64,000 bases of DNA from Cranoglanis bouderius (GCA_023630585.1 CM042552.1:17060269-17124268), one strand, 5' to 3'; shown: positions 46,101 to 56,882, numbered from the stretch's first letter. Translations and numbers: made by a program. Notes: a model not told the origin generated them from the sequence alone.

Positions 46101-46822
46101 TTGAGATCTCAGGGAACCTTTTGTGCTATTTATGCACAAGAAGTGTGGGCAGGATTTCTTCGCTGCCATGCACACAAAATCACAACGGGATTTCTTCGCC
46201 GTTGTTTAAATTTACACTTGATCAGAGTGTAGAGGGCTCTTCCATTTATATATCAATCACAGCATTTGAGCCTGATTTTTTTTTTTTTGCATGCAAACTT
46301 CGGGTAGCTAAGCCGAAGTTGCTCTGCCAGAAGAGACTTATTTATTGCTTAGTCGAATTAACATTGGTCATACGCAATGAATCGAATCTAGCAATATAAT
46401 AATACGGCCTTTTAGAAAGCTAAGAGAAACATCACTCAAATCAATCTTTTACTGCGCTGGAAGAAGATTTCTTCGTTCTTACCAGGCGATTACATTATTA
46501 AAGATGTGCTGTAATGCGATTTCATCGTCTTCAGACACAAATTTAATGTTAGGAACTGCAGTTTTAACTTTAAGCACTTAACCGCGGCTAAATATGTCAG
46601 ACAAATATGGCACTGTTAACGTGCTGCACTGAAACAATGAGCTTAAGCTTTTCAGTTATCAGCGGAGTGGGGGAGGGGAGTCGCGTTGCGACTTGGCTCA
46701 TCTCGCCAACTCGGCTCATCTTGCTGATCACGCGAAAATACAACACATCTAACAGAACAAAAATCTAATAAAACATGCTTAGATTTGAAACGGAATTGCT
46801 CACGAAATAAAGCTTAAAACAC
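43128..46822 (-). other. Interior of the long-LTR element
   Basis: Minus-strand ORFs include 43827-44018 ('DMSGQTAHDLIQNSKGWAEI', 'LRKKSNLEEDAARSSS') and 43646-43951, which ends in a charged, possibly coiled-coil segment ('HAEIEHQEQLERESREEL', 'NRKLQQVKL'). They could be frames of a decayed gag-like protein, but no capsid or zinc-knuckle signature is clear. 44100-46822 is leader-like with no recognised gene; it includes an A-run at 45794 and GATGAAATAGAG-type AT-rich DNA. Confidence 0.45.
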
Positions 46823-46839
46823 CGCCCGCATCTCCACCA
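46823..46839 (-). promoter_or_regulatory. Primer-binding site, tRNA-Ala-like
   Basis: The minus strand reads TGGTGGAGATGCGGGCG five bases after the 5' LTR end. TGGTGGAGATGC complements the CCA-tailed 3' end of vertebrate tRNA-Ala (...GCATCTCCACCA) for 12 bases; the rest diverges. The position is what fixes the element's orientation. Confidence 0.65.
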
Positions 46840-46844
46840 GAATA

Positions 46845-48538
46845 TGTAAGGAATCAGCTTTAAAAATGAAACGAAACAGAAGCGCACTCTTGGATTCCAA
46901 GCACCTTTTTAAAGGAGACGAGTTTTAAAGCGTGCCCTCCACACTTTTCTCCACCAGTTACAATTCATGTAACAAATTAAAAGATGTTTAACACATTTAA
47001 ATGTATTCTCCAATTTATATAAGGAATTAGCTCGAATGGCGTGAAATATATCTATACATCTAATCAACGCGTGTTGTAACCAGTTATAAATATACATCAG
47101 CCATGAAAGGGAATTCATGTATGTGCACATATACATATAGATAATTAACTACAACATATTATAATTAATTATGACTATGTATGTGGTCTAGATCAGCTTT
47201 TAGGATTAGCTGTAGTCTAGTTTTAGAATTATGAACTCTAAAGAGGGAGTTTATCCTTCTGGCCAGGAAGGATTATCCGTTTCAAGAGCGGGTAGCGAGG
47301 TCTTGCAGTGTAGAAGTGACTCATCATGTAACCAAAACAGAGACAATCAAGCATGGTGATAATAGATTTTAATAACTACGTGTAACTACAGATACACACA
47401 ACTAACTCTAAGCAAACAATACATATGTACATCTATATACAAGAAGAGAGAGAGATTGGAGAGAAAGTAATGAAAGGAAGAGGGTAACAGACAAAAACAA
47501 CAATTAATTAGCCTTATTCAAAACCAGCAATGAACTTAAATTACCTGTATACAGGGCTACAATCTTAACGCATGTATAGATCCATTAACTATACTTGCAT
47601 AGCTTGGGTGTTGTCGGTTTCAAAGTTTTGCGCGGTCCAGTAGGAGTTCACTGGTTCGTTGTTTGAAAAGGCGTGGGCTGTGAGGCGGTTGCATCTTTTG
47701 TCCAGGAGAGAGAGATTCCCTCTTCCCCGGGGCATGTGGCCCCGGGGGGAGGGAAAACCTAGGACTGGAGAGGGTCTGAAGAAGTGTAGAGAGTAGAAGT
47801 TGAAGTTGCTAGAAGTTGAAGTTGTGATTTCAAATTGTGGTGTTGTTTTAAAGACAACACCAATGCACACGCCTCTTTGGGCTATTGGCCAATCAGGTAG
47901 TTGGATTTGTTGGCGGGATGAACTCTCTTTGTCTGGTCTCAGACCTGAATTTGCATGTCCTGGGAGGAGCCGGTTTAAGCTGTATTTTGTATGTGATTAA
48001 GAAAAAGCATGAAATAATTTATCCCATTGCAATATGATATGCATAATCAATTAGGGTATCTCGAGACGATTAACTACATACCAAATTCAATGGACTTATA
48101 AAGAATATTACAGGTAAAACATGGTTACAGACATTTAAAATAATATCCTAAATTAAACTATCTAAAATCATTATAGTTAGGTTACATAAACACACAATAT
48201 ATGCAAATAGGAAAACATCACACTATTTGGACATCGAATAATTACATATAATTACATGTTACATTCAAAAGAGATTCTCCCATTGTATGTGTGTGCGTGC
48301 GCGTTCGTGTGTAGGTAAGCTTTATGTGTGTGTGCGTGTGTGTGCGTGTAGGTAAGCATCATGTGTGTGTGAGTGTGTCTGAAGAGGGGGGGTCGTGTCC
48401 CCTGAAGCATTCCGATGGAATCTGGTCAGACAACAGAGGGGGGTTACTGATAATGATTCACAGCTCAAGGAAACAGACAAACTTCTTTGCTAAGTCCAGG
48501 CTGATTCAGAAATCAGTTTGATACGTTCAAATGTTACA
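46845..48538 (-). repeat. 5' LTR of the long-LTR element
   Basis: 1694 bp from TGTAAGGAATC to ATGTTACA. Compared with the 3' LTR it has a short deletion near 46935, but otherwise matches through 48500. Confidence 0.82.
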
Positions 48539-49097
48539 GATTTAACTGAATAACTTTAAGTTCTGTTGCTTTCTGTATCACTGTCCATCCGAAGCTTTTC
48601 GTATACCTCCTCTCTTTTTCCCAACAGGGCTTTAAAGTGTCTAATGTTGGGTGCTCTTGACTATGGCCCTGTAAATTAGCCTAATAATTCTATAATTATA
48701 ATTATAATTGATAATTTTATTAACAGCCGTCTCCACATCATGTTGACCTCTATGTCAAAGAATACAGCCACTACACTTTCTCTGTTTATTTGTGCTTTTC
48801 TTATTTCATGTTCTAAACACGCAGCTGGATCCATGGTATTTCTCCCTCTCCGAAAGCCACTCTGATATTTGCAAAAATATTTTTTATTTTCCACATAATA
48901 CATTAACCTTTCATTTACCATTTTTTCCATTATTTTACAGGCATTAGATGTCAACGCAATATGTCTATAATTTCCTGGATTGGAACTATAACCGCCTCCT
49001 TCCTGCTTTGTGGTAATTTCCCTTCCTCCCAAATTTTATTTTTAATACAATTTTAATAAACCATCCTTGGATGATTCATTGAGATGACTTACCATTA
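48539..49097 (-). pseudogene. I/Nimb-like LINE, reverse transcriptase fragment
   Basis: Minus-strand 'NPGNYRHIALTSNACKIMEK', 'MVNERLMYYVENKKYFCKYQ', 'SGFRRGRNTMDPAACLEHEI' and 'AQINRESVVAVFFDIE' (48980-48745) are RT motifs 1-3 of an I-clade LINE. The catalytic F.DD box is not present before the sequence is cut by the LTR element at 48538, and a Tc1 starts at 49100 on the other side. It matches in type and strand the RNase H part at 40263-41397, so both are probably one LINE copy. Confidence 0.82.
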
Positions 49098-49099
49098 TA

Positions 49100-50608
49100 C
49101 AGGTGCATCTCAATAAATTAGAATGTTGTGGAAAAGTTCATTTATTTCAGTAATTCAACTCAAATTGTGAAACTTGTGTATTAAATGAATTCAATGCACA
49201 CAGACTGAAGTAGTTTAAGTCTTTGGTTATTTTAATTGTGATGATTTTGGCTCACGTTTAACAAAAACCCACCAATTCACTATCTCAACAAATTAGAATA
49301 CGTCATAAGACCAATAAAAAAAACATTTTTTTGTGAATTGTTGGCCTTCTGGAAAGTATGTTCATTTACTGTACATTTACTCAATACTTGGTAGGGGCTC
49401 CTTTTGCTTTAATTGCTGCCTCAATTCGGCATGGCATGGAGGTGATCAGTTTGTGGTACTGCTGAGGTGGTATGGAAGCCCAGGTTTCTTTGACAGTGGC
49501 CTTCAGCTCATCTGCATTTTTTGGTCTCTTGTTTCTCATTTTCCACTTGACAATACCCCATAGATTCTCTATGGGGTTCAGGTCTGGTGAGTTTGCTGGC
49601 CAGTCAAGCACACCAACACCATGGTCATTTAACCAACTTTTGGTGCTTTTGGCAGAGTGGGCAGGTGCCAAATCCTGCTGGAAAATGAAATCAGCATCTT
49701 CAAAATGCTGGTCAGCTGAAGGAAGCATGAAGTGCTCCAAAATTTCTTGGTAAACGGGTGCAGTGACTTTGGTTTTCAAAAAACACAATGGACCAACCCC
49801 AGCAGATGACATTGCACCCCAAATCATCACAGACTGTGGAAACTGAACACTGGACTTCAAGCAACTTGGGCTATGAGCTTCTCCACCCTTCCTCCAGACT
49901 CTAGGACCTTGGTTTCCAAATGAAATACGAAACTTGCTCTCATCTGAAAAGAGGATATTGGAACACTGGGCAACAGTCCAGTTCTTCTTCTCCTTAGCCC
50001 AGGTAAAACGCCTCTGACGTTGTCTGTGGTTCAGGAGTGGCTTAACAAGAGGAATACGACAACTGTAGCCAAATTCCTTGGCACGTCTGTGTGTGGTGGC
50101 TCTTGATGCCTTGACCCCAGCCTCAGTCCATTCCTTGTGAAGTTCACTCAAATTCTTGAATCGATTTTGCTTGACAATCCTCATAAGGCTGCGGTTCTCT
50201 CGGTTGGTTGTGCATCTTTTTCTTCCACAATTTTTCCTTCCACTCAACTTTCTGTTAACATGCTTGGATACAGCACTCTGTGAACAGCCAGCTTCTTTGG
50301 CAATGAATGTTTGAGCCTTACCTAGTGAACCAAACTGAGAGACCATTTTGAAGGCTCAGGAAACCTTTGCAAGTGTTTTGAGTTGATTAGCTGATTGGCA
50401 TGTCACCATATTCTAATTTGTTGAGATAGTGAATTGGTGGGTTTTTGTTAAATGTGAGCCAAAATCATCACAATTAAAAGAACCAAAGACTTAAACTACT
50501 TCAGTCTTTGGCATTGAATTTATTTAATACACGAATTTCACAATTTGAGTTGAATTACTGAAATAAATGAACTTTTCCACAACATTCTAATTTATTGAGA
50601 TGCACCTG
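49100..50608 (-). mobile_element. Well-preserved Tc1-like transposon (family 7)
   Basis: 1509 bp with TA on both sides (49098-49099, 50609-50610). Termini CAGGTGCATCTCAATAAATT are inverted at both ends. The inverted arms of about 210 bp are nearly identical, both with 'ctatctcaacaaattagaata' at their inner ends, and differ at only a handful of positions. It carries an uninterrupted transposase gene. It lies at the edge of the I/Nimb-like LINE fragment. Confidence 0.95.
49381..50346 (-). CDS. Tc1-family transposase, intact ORF (DD34E)
   Basis: A 321-codon ORF with no stop or frameshift; Tc1 transposases are usually about 340 residues. It would bind the element's inverted repeats and cut and rejoin DNA at TA in the nucleus. 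Residues 1-35 form the first HTH ('IAKEAGCSQSAVSKHV'), 'SGRKNCGRKRC' (35-45) is a GRKR-type basic linker and possible nuclear signal, and a second HTH spans about 50-100. Catalytic residues: D135 ('LFSDESKF'), D225 ('FQQDLAPAH') and E260 ('SPDLNPIENLW'), with 34 residues between the last two. It ends 'KGAPTKY', a usual Tc1 ending. The first ATG (50346) was chosen because it places the HTH at the usual distance. This is the only ORF in the window I would call potentially functional; activity is not shown. Confidence 0.92.
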   Translation of the reverse strand: MVSQFGSLGKAQTFIAKEAGCSQSAVSKHVNRKLSGRKNCGRKRCTTNRENRSLMRIVKQNRFKNLSELHKEWTEAGVKASRATTHRRAKEFGYSCRIPLVKPLLNHRQRQRRFTWAKEKKNWTVAQCSNILFSDESKFRISFGNQGPRVWRKGGEAHSPSCLKSSVQFPQSVMIWGAMSSAGVGPLCFLKTKVTAPVYQEILEHFMLPSADQHFEDADFIFQQDLAPAHSAKSTKSWLNDHGVGVLDWPANSPDLNPIENLWGIVKWKMRNKRPKNADELKATVKETWASIPPQQYHKLITSMPCRIEAAIKAKGAPTKY

Positions 50609-50610
50609 TA

Positions 50611-50995
50611 TAGCAAATCTGACACCTCTCATTTCATGCTTGATTGGTTGATAGACTAGCTTTCTGATTGGATAGTCAAATGGTAGCATTCCTACTGGCT
50701 ACTCAATTTTAGGCATGAAAATGGACAAACAGGTGCATTTGTAATTTCAGTACTCGTACTTTTAATTTCAGAATTGCACTTTTTGTGGAACTTTACTGTT
50801 GGAGTAATTTTATTTGCGCAATGCCCAAATATATATATTTTTTTCACAGCTGCAAAACTTTTCTACATATCTGCAACTTATATCTGCACACACAAATCTT
50901 ATACATAATTTCAACAACTTCAATTTACATGTGAAAACATTTCAATAAATGCATACATTTTTTCACGTGCACGTAAAATGTGACAGTTGCAGGAT
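50611..50995. other. Spacer without recognisable feature
   Basis: AT-rich; no element or gene seen. Confidence 0.5.
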
Positions 50996-51708
50996 TGTTA
51001 GGTTTCCCCTTCTCTAGCGCTCGCGACTCGGCAAGGAGTAGCGAGTGACATACTTCCGCATTCCATTGCACGCATTCCAGCACCATTCAAAAACTCTCCG
51101 ATGGACATTTTATTCATGAACTCACGTTTTGTTTACTTCTGCCATGTGTACTCATGTTTTTCGTTCACGTCATGTCTCCGCCTCCTGTGTTCCCCCCATG
51201 TGCTTATGTTTTGGTCTGTGTCATGTCTCCGCCTCCGTAACACTTATTGGTTCATGTTCGGCTCATTCATTATGTGTAGTACGAGGTTCAGCTGTCATTG
51301 ATTTGGACATGTGATTGTTATGTGTTTAAATACGCCGCTCCGTGTCCGCTTCGGGGTGGAGTATTAGCGTTAGTATTAGTTTAGCTTAGATGTGTTTAAC
51401 TGTGCGCATTCTTCTTCCAGACCACCTTTCTAGCCTCACTTTCTTTTTCCTTAGCTCATAGTTCGTGTTTTCCAGACCACCGTCTAGCCTAGCGTGTATT
51501 TCTCCGGATTTTCTACCAGTTGTGGATTACTGTGTTTCTTATTTGGATTACTTCTACCTTTTTTGGATACCGGTGACATTCCTGTTTATGCATATATGTT
51601 GAATGAAGTCTGTTATGTTTGTCATTGTCTAAAACTGTTCCTAATAAACTGACCACTTTCCCCTGCAAGTGCATCCTGCTTCTCTCCATTACCCCACGGG
51701 TCGTAACA
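50996..51708 (+). mobile_element. Solo LTR with perfect target duplication
   Basis: 713 bp from TGTTAGGTTT to GGGTCGTAACA, flanked by AGGAT on each side (50991-50995, 51709-51713). It has an AATAAA-like signal ('cctaataaactgacc') near 51645, a CTC-rich end and no coding sequence. Its ends and the 'gagtagcgag...cttccgcattcc' block are related to the LTRs of the gag-only element at 33746-36547. ORFs across it are not called. Confidence 0.93.
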
Positions 51709-51713
51709 AGGAT

Positions 51714-52184
51714 AAAATGTTTGATTGTATGAAATGTTCAAAAACATTTTTTACTCCCAAGCACTTCTAAATAAATGTTTCTCGTTGTAGTATGTTTCTA
51801 TATTGTCAACCTCAGACAAGTAAGCACAATGACCTCCTTGTTGGATGGGCAGTATTTTTAACAGCTATAACTGCTCAGAGTAACAGTGGCACTACAGCTA
51901 GTAATTAAAAACCTACAGTGACCTGTGTGGTGGGCAGAACTCAAAAATTGCCCAGTGAGATACTTATATTTCTATACTAGTTGTGTAACCAAACACAAAA
52001 ACATTATTTGGATTGAAAAGATAATGTTTCGTAAATGAATACAGATCTGAAAAATAGCCAAAGTATTTGTTACCGAATTCATTATTACTATTATAGAAAC
52101 TGTGTGAAATCTCCTTATCCACAGTAAGCAAGATGGATGGGAAAGCCAACTCTTTCACACAGTGGCTGTCAGAGTCAGAGTCCC
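51714..52184. other. Spacer without recognisable feature
   Basis: AT-rich; no gene seen. Confidence 0.5.
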
Positions 52185-53060
52185 CTGATTAGTCAGTGCA
52201 GAGTACAAATTCTGAGGTCCACATGGGCCGCAAGTTGAAAGCCCACGCTGAAGTCAATCTGGCAATTAGCAGAATGCAGCACGAAGAGATCATCAGCATA
52301 GTCCAGACAGGAAGGATATGTCTTGGGTGGGTAGAAGCTCCGCAGGTCTGATCCAAGGCCAGCAGGAAAGAGAGGAAGGAACTGGTAGTGTTTGAGGTGT
52401 CAAGGATGGCGGATGAACATTATAAGATCAAGTCTATAGCACAGGGACAACAGGGGGGCTGGATAATGTGGGAACCTATAGAAAACCCCACAGGCAAGGC
52501 TTAGTTTTCTTATCAGGGCAACATACAACACACTCCCCTGCCCAATGAACCTACACCAGTGGTTTGGCCAGGAAGAATGCTGCCCCCTCTATAAAAGTCC
52601 AAATGCAAGTCTCCAGGACATCTTGTCAGGCTGCAATATTGTGCTCTTCCAAGTGCGCTACAGATGGCAACTGTCCTGAGCAGATTGGCCGAGGTGCTGG
52701 AAGGACTTAGACAGGTCATAAGTAGAGCTCATCCCCCACCAGTGTGTCAGCACATCCAATTTGTCAGAGAATGTAGGGGCAACACAAGTGCCACGGCAAG
52801 AGTTCCATCAAGGATAGTTCCTTTCACCCAGGACTGGAGAATGAGAGTCAATCTTGGCAGGAAGCACCAGTTCCCCAGTGAGATCACAAACACCAGTCTT
52901 TGCCCTGATATAGAGATGTGGTCCAGTGGTGCCAAGATCGTGCTCCTCATTGAACTAACTGTCCCATGGGAAGAAGGAATAGAAGCTGTCGTTGAGAGGA
53001 TGAGGCAGAGGAAGAGGAACGTCCACCAGGAGACATTCCAGAGTTGCTTACAGGACCCCA
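52185..53060 (+). pseudogene. Endonuclease-type non-LTR retrotransposon, C-terminal fragment
   Basis: Frames in order: 'MGRKLKAHAEVNLAISRM' (52223), 'IKSIAQGQQGGWIMWE' (52435), then a damaged zinc-knuckle region, then the ORF at 52664-53101. That ORF has 'LSRLAEVLEGLRQV', 'HIQFVRECRGN', 'DWRMRVNLGRKHQFPSEITN' and 'LCPDIEMWSSGAKIVLLIEL', then 'TVPWEEGIEAAVERM'. The PD..., ...E.T pattern resembles a PD-(D/E)XK (restriction-like) endonuclease as in R2/NeSL-group elements. It is the same family as 2870-3500, which lacks this nuclease part. Stops upstream show that it is dead. Clade assignment is from memory. Confidence 0.68.
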
Positions 53061-53101
53061 TTTTGACTTGCAGAAGCACTCTTTTCAGCTTTAAATTCTG
53101 A

Positions 53102-53695
53102 TAATGTGACAAGTGAACCTTTCTGATCATTCTGTAATGTAATAAGCCTAAAAACCAAAGTGAATCTGCTAAAATGTTATTAGATGTCACCTGACAACTA
53201 TTGTTGTCACCTGTAGCCTAAATAACAGTTAGTTTAAATAACAGTGATTTGGGAAAGACTTCACTGCTTTGTAAATGTTATCTTGCTTACTCAGTCATGT
53301 TAGGTAGAAGATAGAAATCTTTCCAGAATGTTCCACAGGAAAAAAAAAAAAAAAAGTAATGTTCTGCAAATAACTATTTGTTGTTATAATTTGTAAATGG
53401 AAAATATCTTCTTTTTTTCCAGCAGCCCTGTTTTTTTCAGGGTTTTCTAGTGTTTCTAGGGCATATTGGTGGGAAATAATAAAAAAAAAATGTTCTGTAT
53501 AGTCCATGCTCAGTTCCTGTTTAAATCCGAATATGAAAACAGATAGGAATATTTTGATAATGGATTCAGATAATGGCATTATTACAGCCCTATTCTATAT
53601 TGTTATTGGTTTCTATGGCAACAGTAAAGCAAGGAAACATGATGAGGAGGAAATTCATCTACACTCTGAACCCCACTGAGTCACTTAGCTGCTCT
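53102..53695. other. Spacer with A-run
   Basis: A-run at 53340-53355 and T-rich stretches; no gene recognised. Confidence 0.5.
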
Positions 53696-54200
53696 GCCTA
53701 ACCTCCTACAGCTGTCTGTCTCTGTATATCTAATGAATATAAACCAGTCTCACATCCTGCAGCTGTCTGTACATCTGTCTGTCCATACACCTGTCTGACT
53801 GCCTGTGTCTCTACATCATACTGTATCTACCAGTCTCACCTCTTACAGCTCTCTGTCTGCCTCTACATCTGTCTGCATGTATGTCTGTACATTATCTGTC
53901 TGCATATCTTTCTGTGAGTACATCTGTCTGTATGTCTGTTTGTACACCTATTGAATATGAACCAGTCTCTCCTCCTACAACTGTCTGTCTGTACCGCTGC
54001 CTGTCTGCACATACAGTATGTCTATCTATCTGTACATCTGTCTTTCTGTACATCTCTCTGTCTCTGTACATCTATTGAATATAAACCAGTCTCAATCTAT
54101 CTGTCTGTCTGTACATATGTCTGACTATCTGTACATCTGGCTGTACATTTGTCTGAATGTATGTACAGCTGTTTATCTGTAAATTGGTCTGTCTGTAGAT
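53696..54200. repeat. CTGT/TGTACATC-rich repeat
   Basis: Imperfect ctgtctgtacatctgtctg with a longer unit including 'attgaatataaaccagtctc' at about 53730, 53950 and 54070. The same repeat resumes at 54985-55140 after an LTR element. Confidence 0.85.
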
Positions 54201-54201
54201 A

Positions 54202-54972
54202 TGTTGGTGTTTTGAGGAGGAGGGAGGGGCCAGGCTGTGAGGACGCATACCTGGCTATGAGTTGTCTAATCAGTGGGATAGAGTGATAAAGGAGCGGCTG
54301 GAAGTGCCAAGGGGAGAGAGAGAGATGCATGTGTGTTTTATGTTTGAGCTATGTTTGTGTTTTATGTTATGTTTGAGTTCTGTTCATTATTAATCTTTAT
54401 GTTTATGTTCAGCCAGTTCCTGCCTCCTCTTGCCCGTCTTTGAAGTTTGTTACATTGGTGCCAAATCCCGGGAAGGAGGAGACGCTTCGCTGCTACTGGA
54501 GGATCGTGGTGCCGAGGAAGTGTGGTGCTGCAGCAGTTGCCGGGGAAGATGGAGGAGTCACTGCTATCCACTGGGAGGTGGAGGAACTGCTGCCATCCAC
54601 CTGAAAAGGTGAGGAGTGGTTGCTGTCTGCCAGGGGATGGAAGACCCACTGCCGTCCGCTGGGGAAGCGAAGGTGTGGCTGCCATCCACCTGAAAAGGGG
54701 AGGATCCATAGCTGTCCGCTAGGAGGTCCAGTGCCATTGCCCATCATCATGGGGGATCGCTTCCTGACTGGCAAAGGATTAGATGACAGCATGTCTGGGG
54801 ACCAAGAACCATTTTTTTCTTTTTTTCTCTCTCCCTTTTGCTCTGTCTCTCCTGCTCACTCCGCTCTCCCCTCTTCTTCCCTTTGTCTCTCCTTGGTCCC
54901 AGGATGCAGTGCCAGCTGGCCAAAGGACATAGACAGAAGAGCATCACTGCTCCTTCCGAAAGAAGGGGGGGG
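54202..54972 (+). mobile_element. Miniature LTR element: LTR, primer site, short interior, PPT
   Basis: LTR 54202-54454 (TGTTGGTGTT to TTTGTTACA), then TGGTGCCAAATCCCGGGA at 54456-54473 as primer-binding site, a 0.5-kb interior and a purine tract (gaaagaagggggggg) at 54958-54972. The second LTR expected after the purine tract is absent; the CTGT repeat resumes at once. The interior has imperfect ~30-bp repeats (54543-54735, 'ctgccatccacctgaaaagg' twice) and no gag or pol. Several frames are open across these repeats and are not called. Confidence 0.6.
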
Positions 54973-54984
54973 TTTACCTCTGTA

Positions 54985-55140
54985 CTGTCTGTAAATATGT
55001 CTGTCTGTACATCTGTCTGTCTATGTCTCTATACATCTACTGAATATAAAGTCCCATCCCTTTCAGCTGTCTGCCTGTCTGTATATCTGTAAGTCTGTCG
55101 GTGTCTCTGTCTGTGTGTCTGTCTGTCTATACATTTTGTG
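54985..55140. repeat. CTGT-rich repeat, continuation
   Basis: 'ctgtctgtacatctgtctgtctatgtctctatacatctactgaatataaa' matches the array before the LTR element. Confidence 0.8.
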
Positions 55141-55619
55141 GTGTTGAGTGCCAAAGCAAGGCAGAACATGACCACACTCTGACACACAAACTTGGTGAAA
55201 ACCCCCAAAGGGATTGTATGTAATGAAATATATGGGGAAAGGGAGTGGTGTTGGTGTGTGAGGAGGTGGTCCATAACAACCAACATGTTTGTTTGAACAG
55301 GCATGATCTGTCACTTGTCCATTTCCCCCACCCCCTTGCGTCCCCAAACCCTCCTCCTCCCTATCCAAACCCATTGGGCAGACTGGACAAAGAGTCTGTA
55401 GTGCCGAGATAGCCTGTCTACTTGCTGTGATAGATCCCCACTCGATGACACATCTGAAATGAGAAGTCTGGTAGTGAGAGGAACCAATGAGTAATATGGG
55501 AATTCATGAATATTCCATCCATTGCAGGGGGCCAGAAGAGAGGAGAGTGAAATACCTGCCAATTAGATAATATTTCAGTTTGTCTATAACCCTTTTAATG
55601 GTGAGAAGCACCTAGCATA
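55141..55619. other. Sequence downstream of the gypsy RNase H remnant
   Basis: Minus-strand ORFs up to 103 residues exist without known motifs. It may be a decayed continuation of the gypsy pol that reads in from the right. Confidence 0.35.
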
Positions 55620-56200
55620 GCATCACTCACTATGGCTCAGTTTTCTACTCACATGCATCAATTGGTGTTTCTCTCCATTGAATACCTGGTACAGCATGGC
55701 ACCCAGGCCTGTTTCAGAGACATTGGTGCAGCTCAAACTTTGTAACTTCTCAAAACAGGGGAGCTGGTCATGGCTTCCTTCCTGGTCATGGCAGGCCTGG
55801 AATGCCTGCTTGGCTTCATCTGTCCAGTGCAATTTGTCAGGCTGTACCTTTTTTGTGAGGTCTGAAAAGAGGAAGGCTAGAGAGGAGAAGTTAGGTACAA
55901 GCCTTCAATAATATCCTGCTAGCCCTAAAGGGCACATACCTGACATTTGGAAGTGGACTGTGGGTACCCCTGCACTGCCTGGATCTTTTTCTCTTGAGGT
56001 TATAGCATAGCTCTCCTGATATGAAACCCAGTACTGTGCCTTGGTCAGCCCCTGGTGACACTTATGGGGGTTGGCTGTGAATCCCATCTTCCAGAGCTCT
56101 TCCAGCAACTCCCTCAAGTGGAATAGGTGGTCTGATTAGGTGAATGACCACATCATCTGCAGCAAAGGCTCGGTGGGGTTGTAGGACAATGTCCATGAAA
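55620..56200 (-). pseudogene. Ty3/gypsy RT end and RNase H fragment
   Basis: On the minus strand, 'LLEELWKMGFTANPHKCHQGLTKAQYW' (56110-56030) is the RT thumb region ('F..NP.KC'), and 'GLAGYY' (55920) is the end of the connection. RNase H follows at 55832-55623: 'WTDEAKQAFQACHD', 'VSETGLGAMLYQVFNGEKHQ' (the first-Asp position, usually DASE, is V-SE here) and 'HVSRKLSHSE'. The fingers and palm with the catalytic DD box are missing and the frame shifts twice. It belongs to the same general lineage as the gypsy pieces at 18640-20237 and 58573-61412. Confidence 0.82.
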
Positions 56201-56815
56201 CTTTATGGGTATTCGAGAAAGTTGAAACCAACTTTTGTTTTTTATTATTGAAGTCCATGCCTCAAAGAATTCAGGCCATCATAAAAGCCCAAGTAGGAGC
56301 AACAAAGTACTTATTGTGATTTTGTTGATGATTCCATATTTTTTTCCTCAACACTGAGTAATTCCATAATTTTTCCTCTATTTGAGCTGGAAAAAAATAT
56401 GCCATTAATTAAAATAATTTAATTTAACTTTTTGAGGTATGTTTCATGAAGCCAGAATGTTCAGCTATTAAACAAAAAAATGTTTTGTGTCATATCTGTG
56501 ATTTGTTTATTTGCTACGAAGTAAAGAAGCCGGGTTTACATCCTATAACTGTGGCAATTCCATAATTTTTACCAGGGGTTATATCATGGGCGCACACTCA
56601 TTGAACACTTTGACTCACCTTAATATGTACCACTCTCACATCCTACATCTGTCTGTCTATTTTTCTGCCTGTCTGTCTACCAAAGTGTGTGTGTGTGTGT
56701 ATGAAGGAGGACAGGTTAAATGCTAATGTAATTATGAGCTGTGTGAAATCTTTGTCCTGGCAGTTATGAAGAAACTGTTGAGTTATAAGGAGGATTCAAG
56801 CAGAGCTTAATGAAG

Positions 56816-56882
<67 letters not shown>

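Larger units (their letters stand above)
41398..48538 (-). mobile_element. Long-LTR retrotransposon without recognisable pol
   Basis: Two highly similar direct repeats of about 1.7 kb (41398-43127 and 46845-48538) flank a 3.7-kb interior. Outer ends are TGTAAGG on the left and GTTACA on the right. The 4-bp flanks are CATT and GATT, possibly a duplication with one change. A primer site adjoins the right LTR. The element sits in a LINE whose RT is on the right and RNase H on the left. The interior carries no RT, integrase or protease that I recognise, so the element is probably non-autonomous. The LTRs belong to the LTR-A family but differ from the solo copy at 25070. Confidence 0.78.

Noticed and set aside
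46061..46399. 112-residue plus-strand ORF
   Set aside because: Antisense to the leader of the long-LTR element, no motif, and includes a T-run.
54362..54792. Overlapping ORFs on both strands in the miniature LTR element
   Set aside because: They come from ~30-bp repeats in the interior; no gag-like or other signature was found in any frame.
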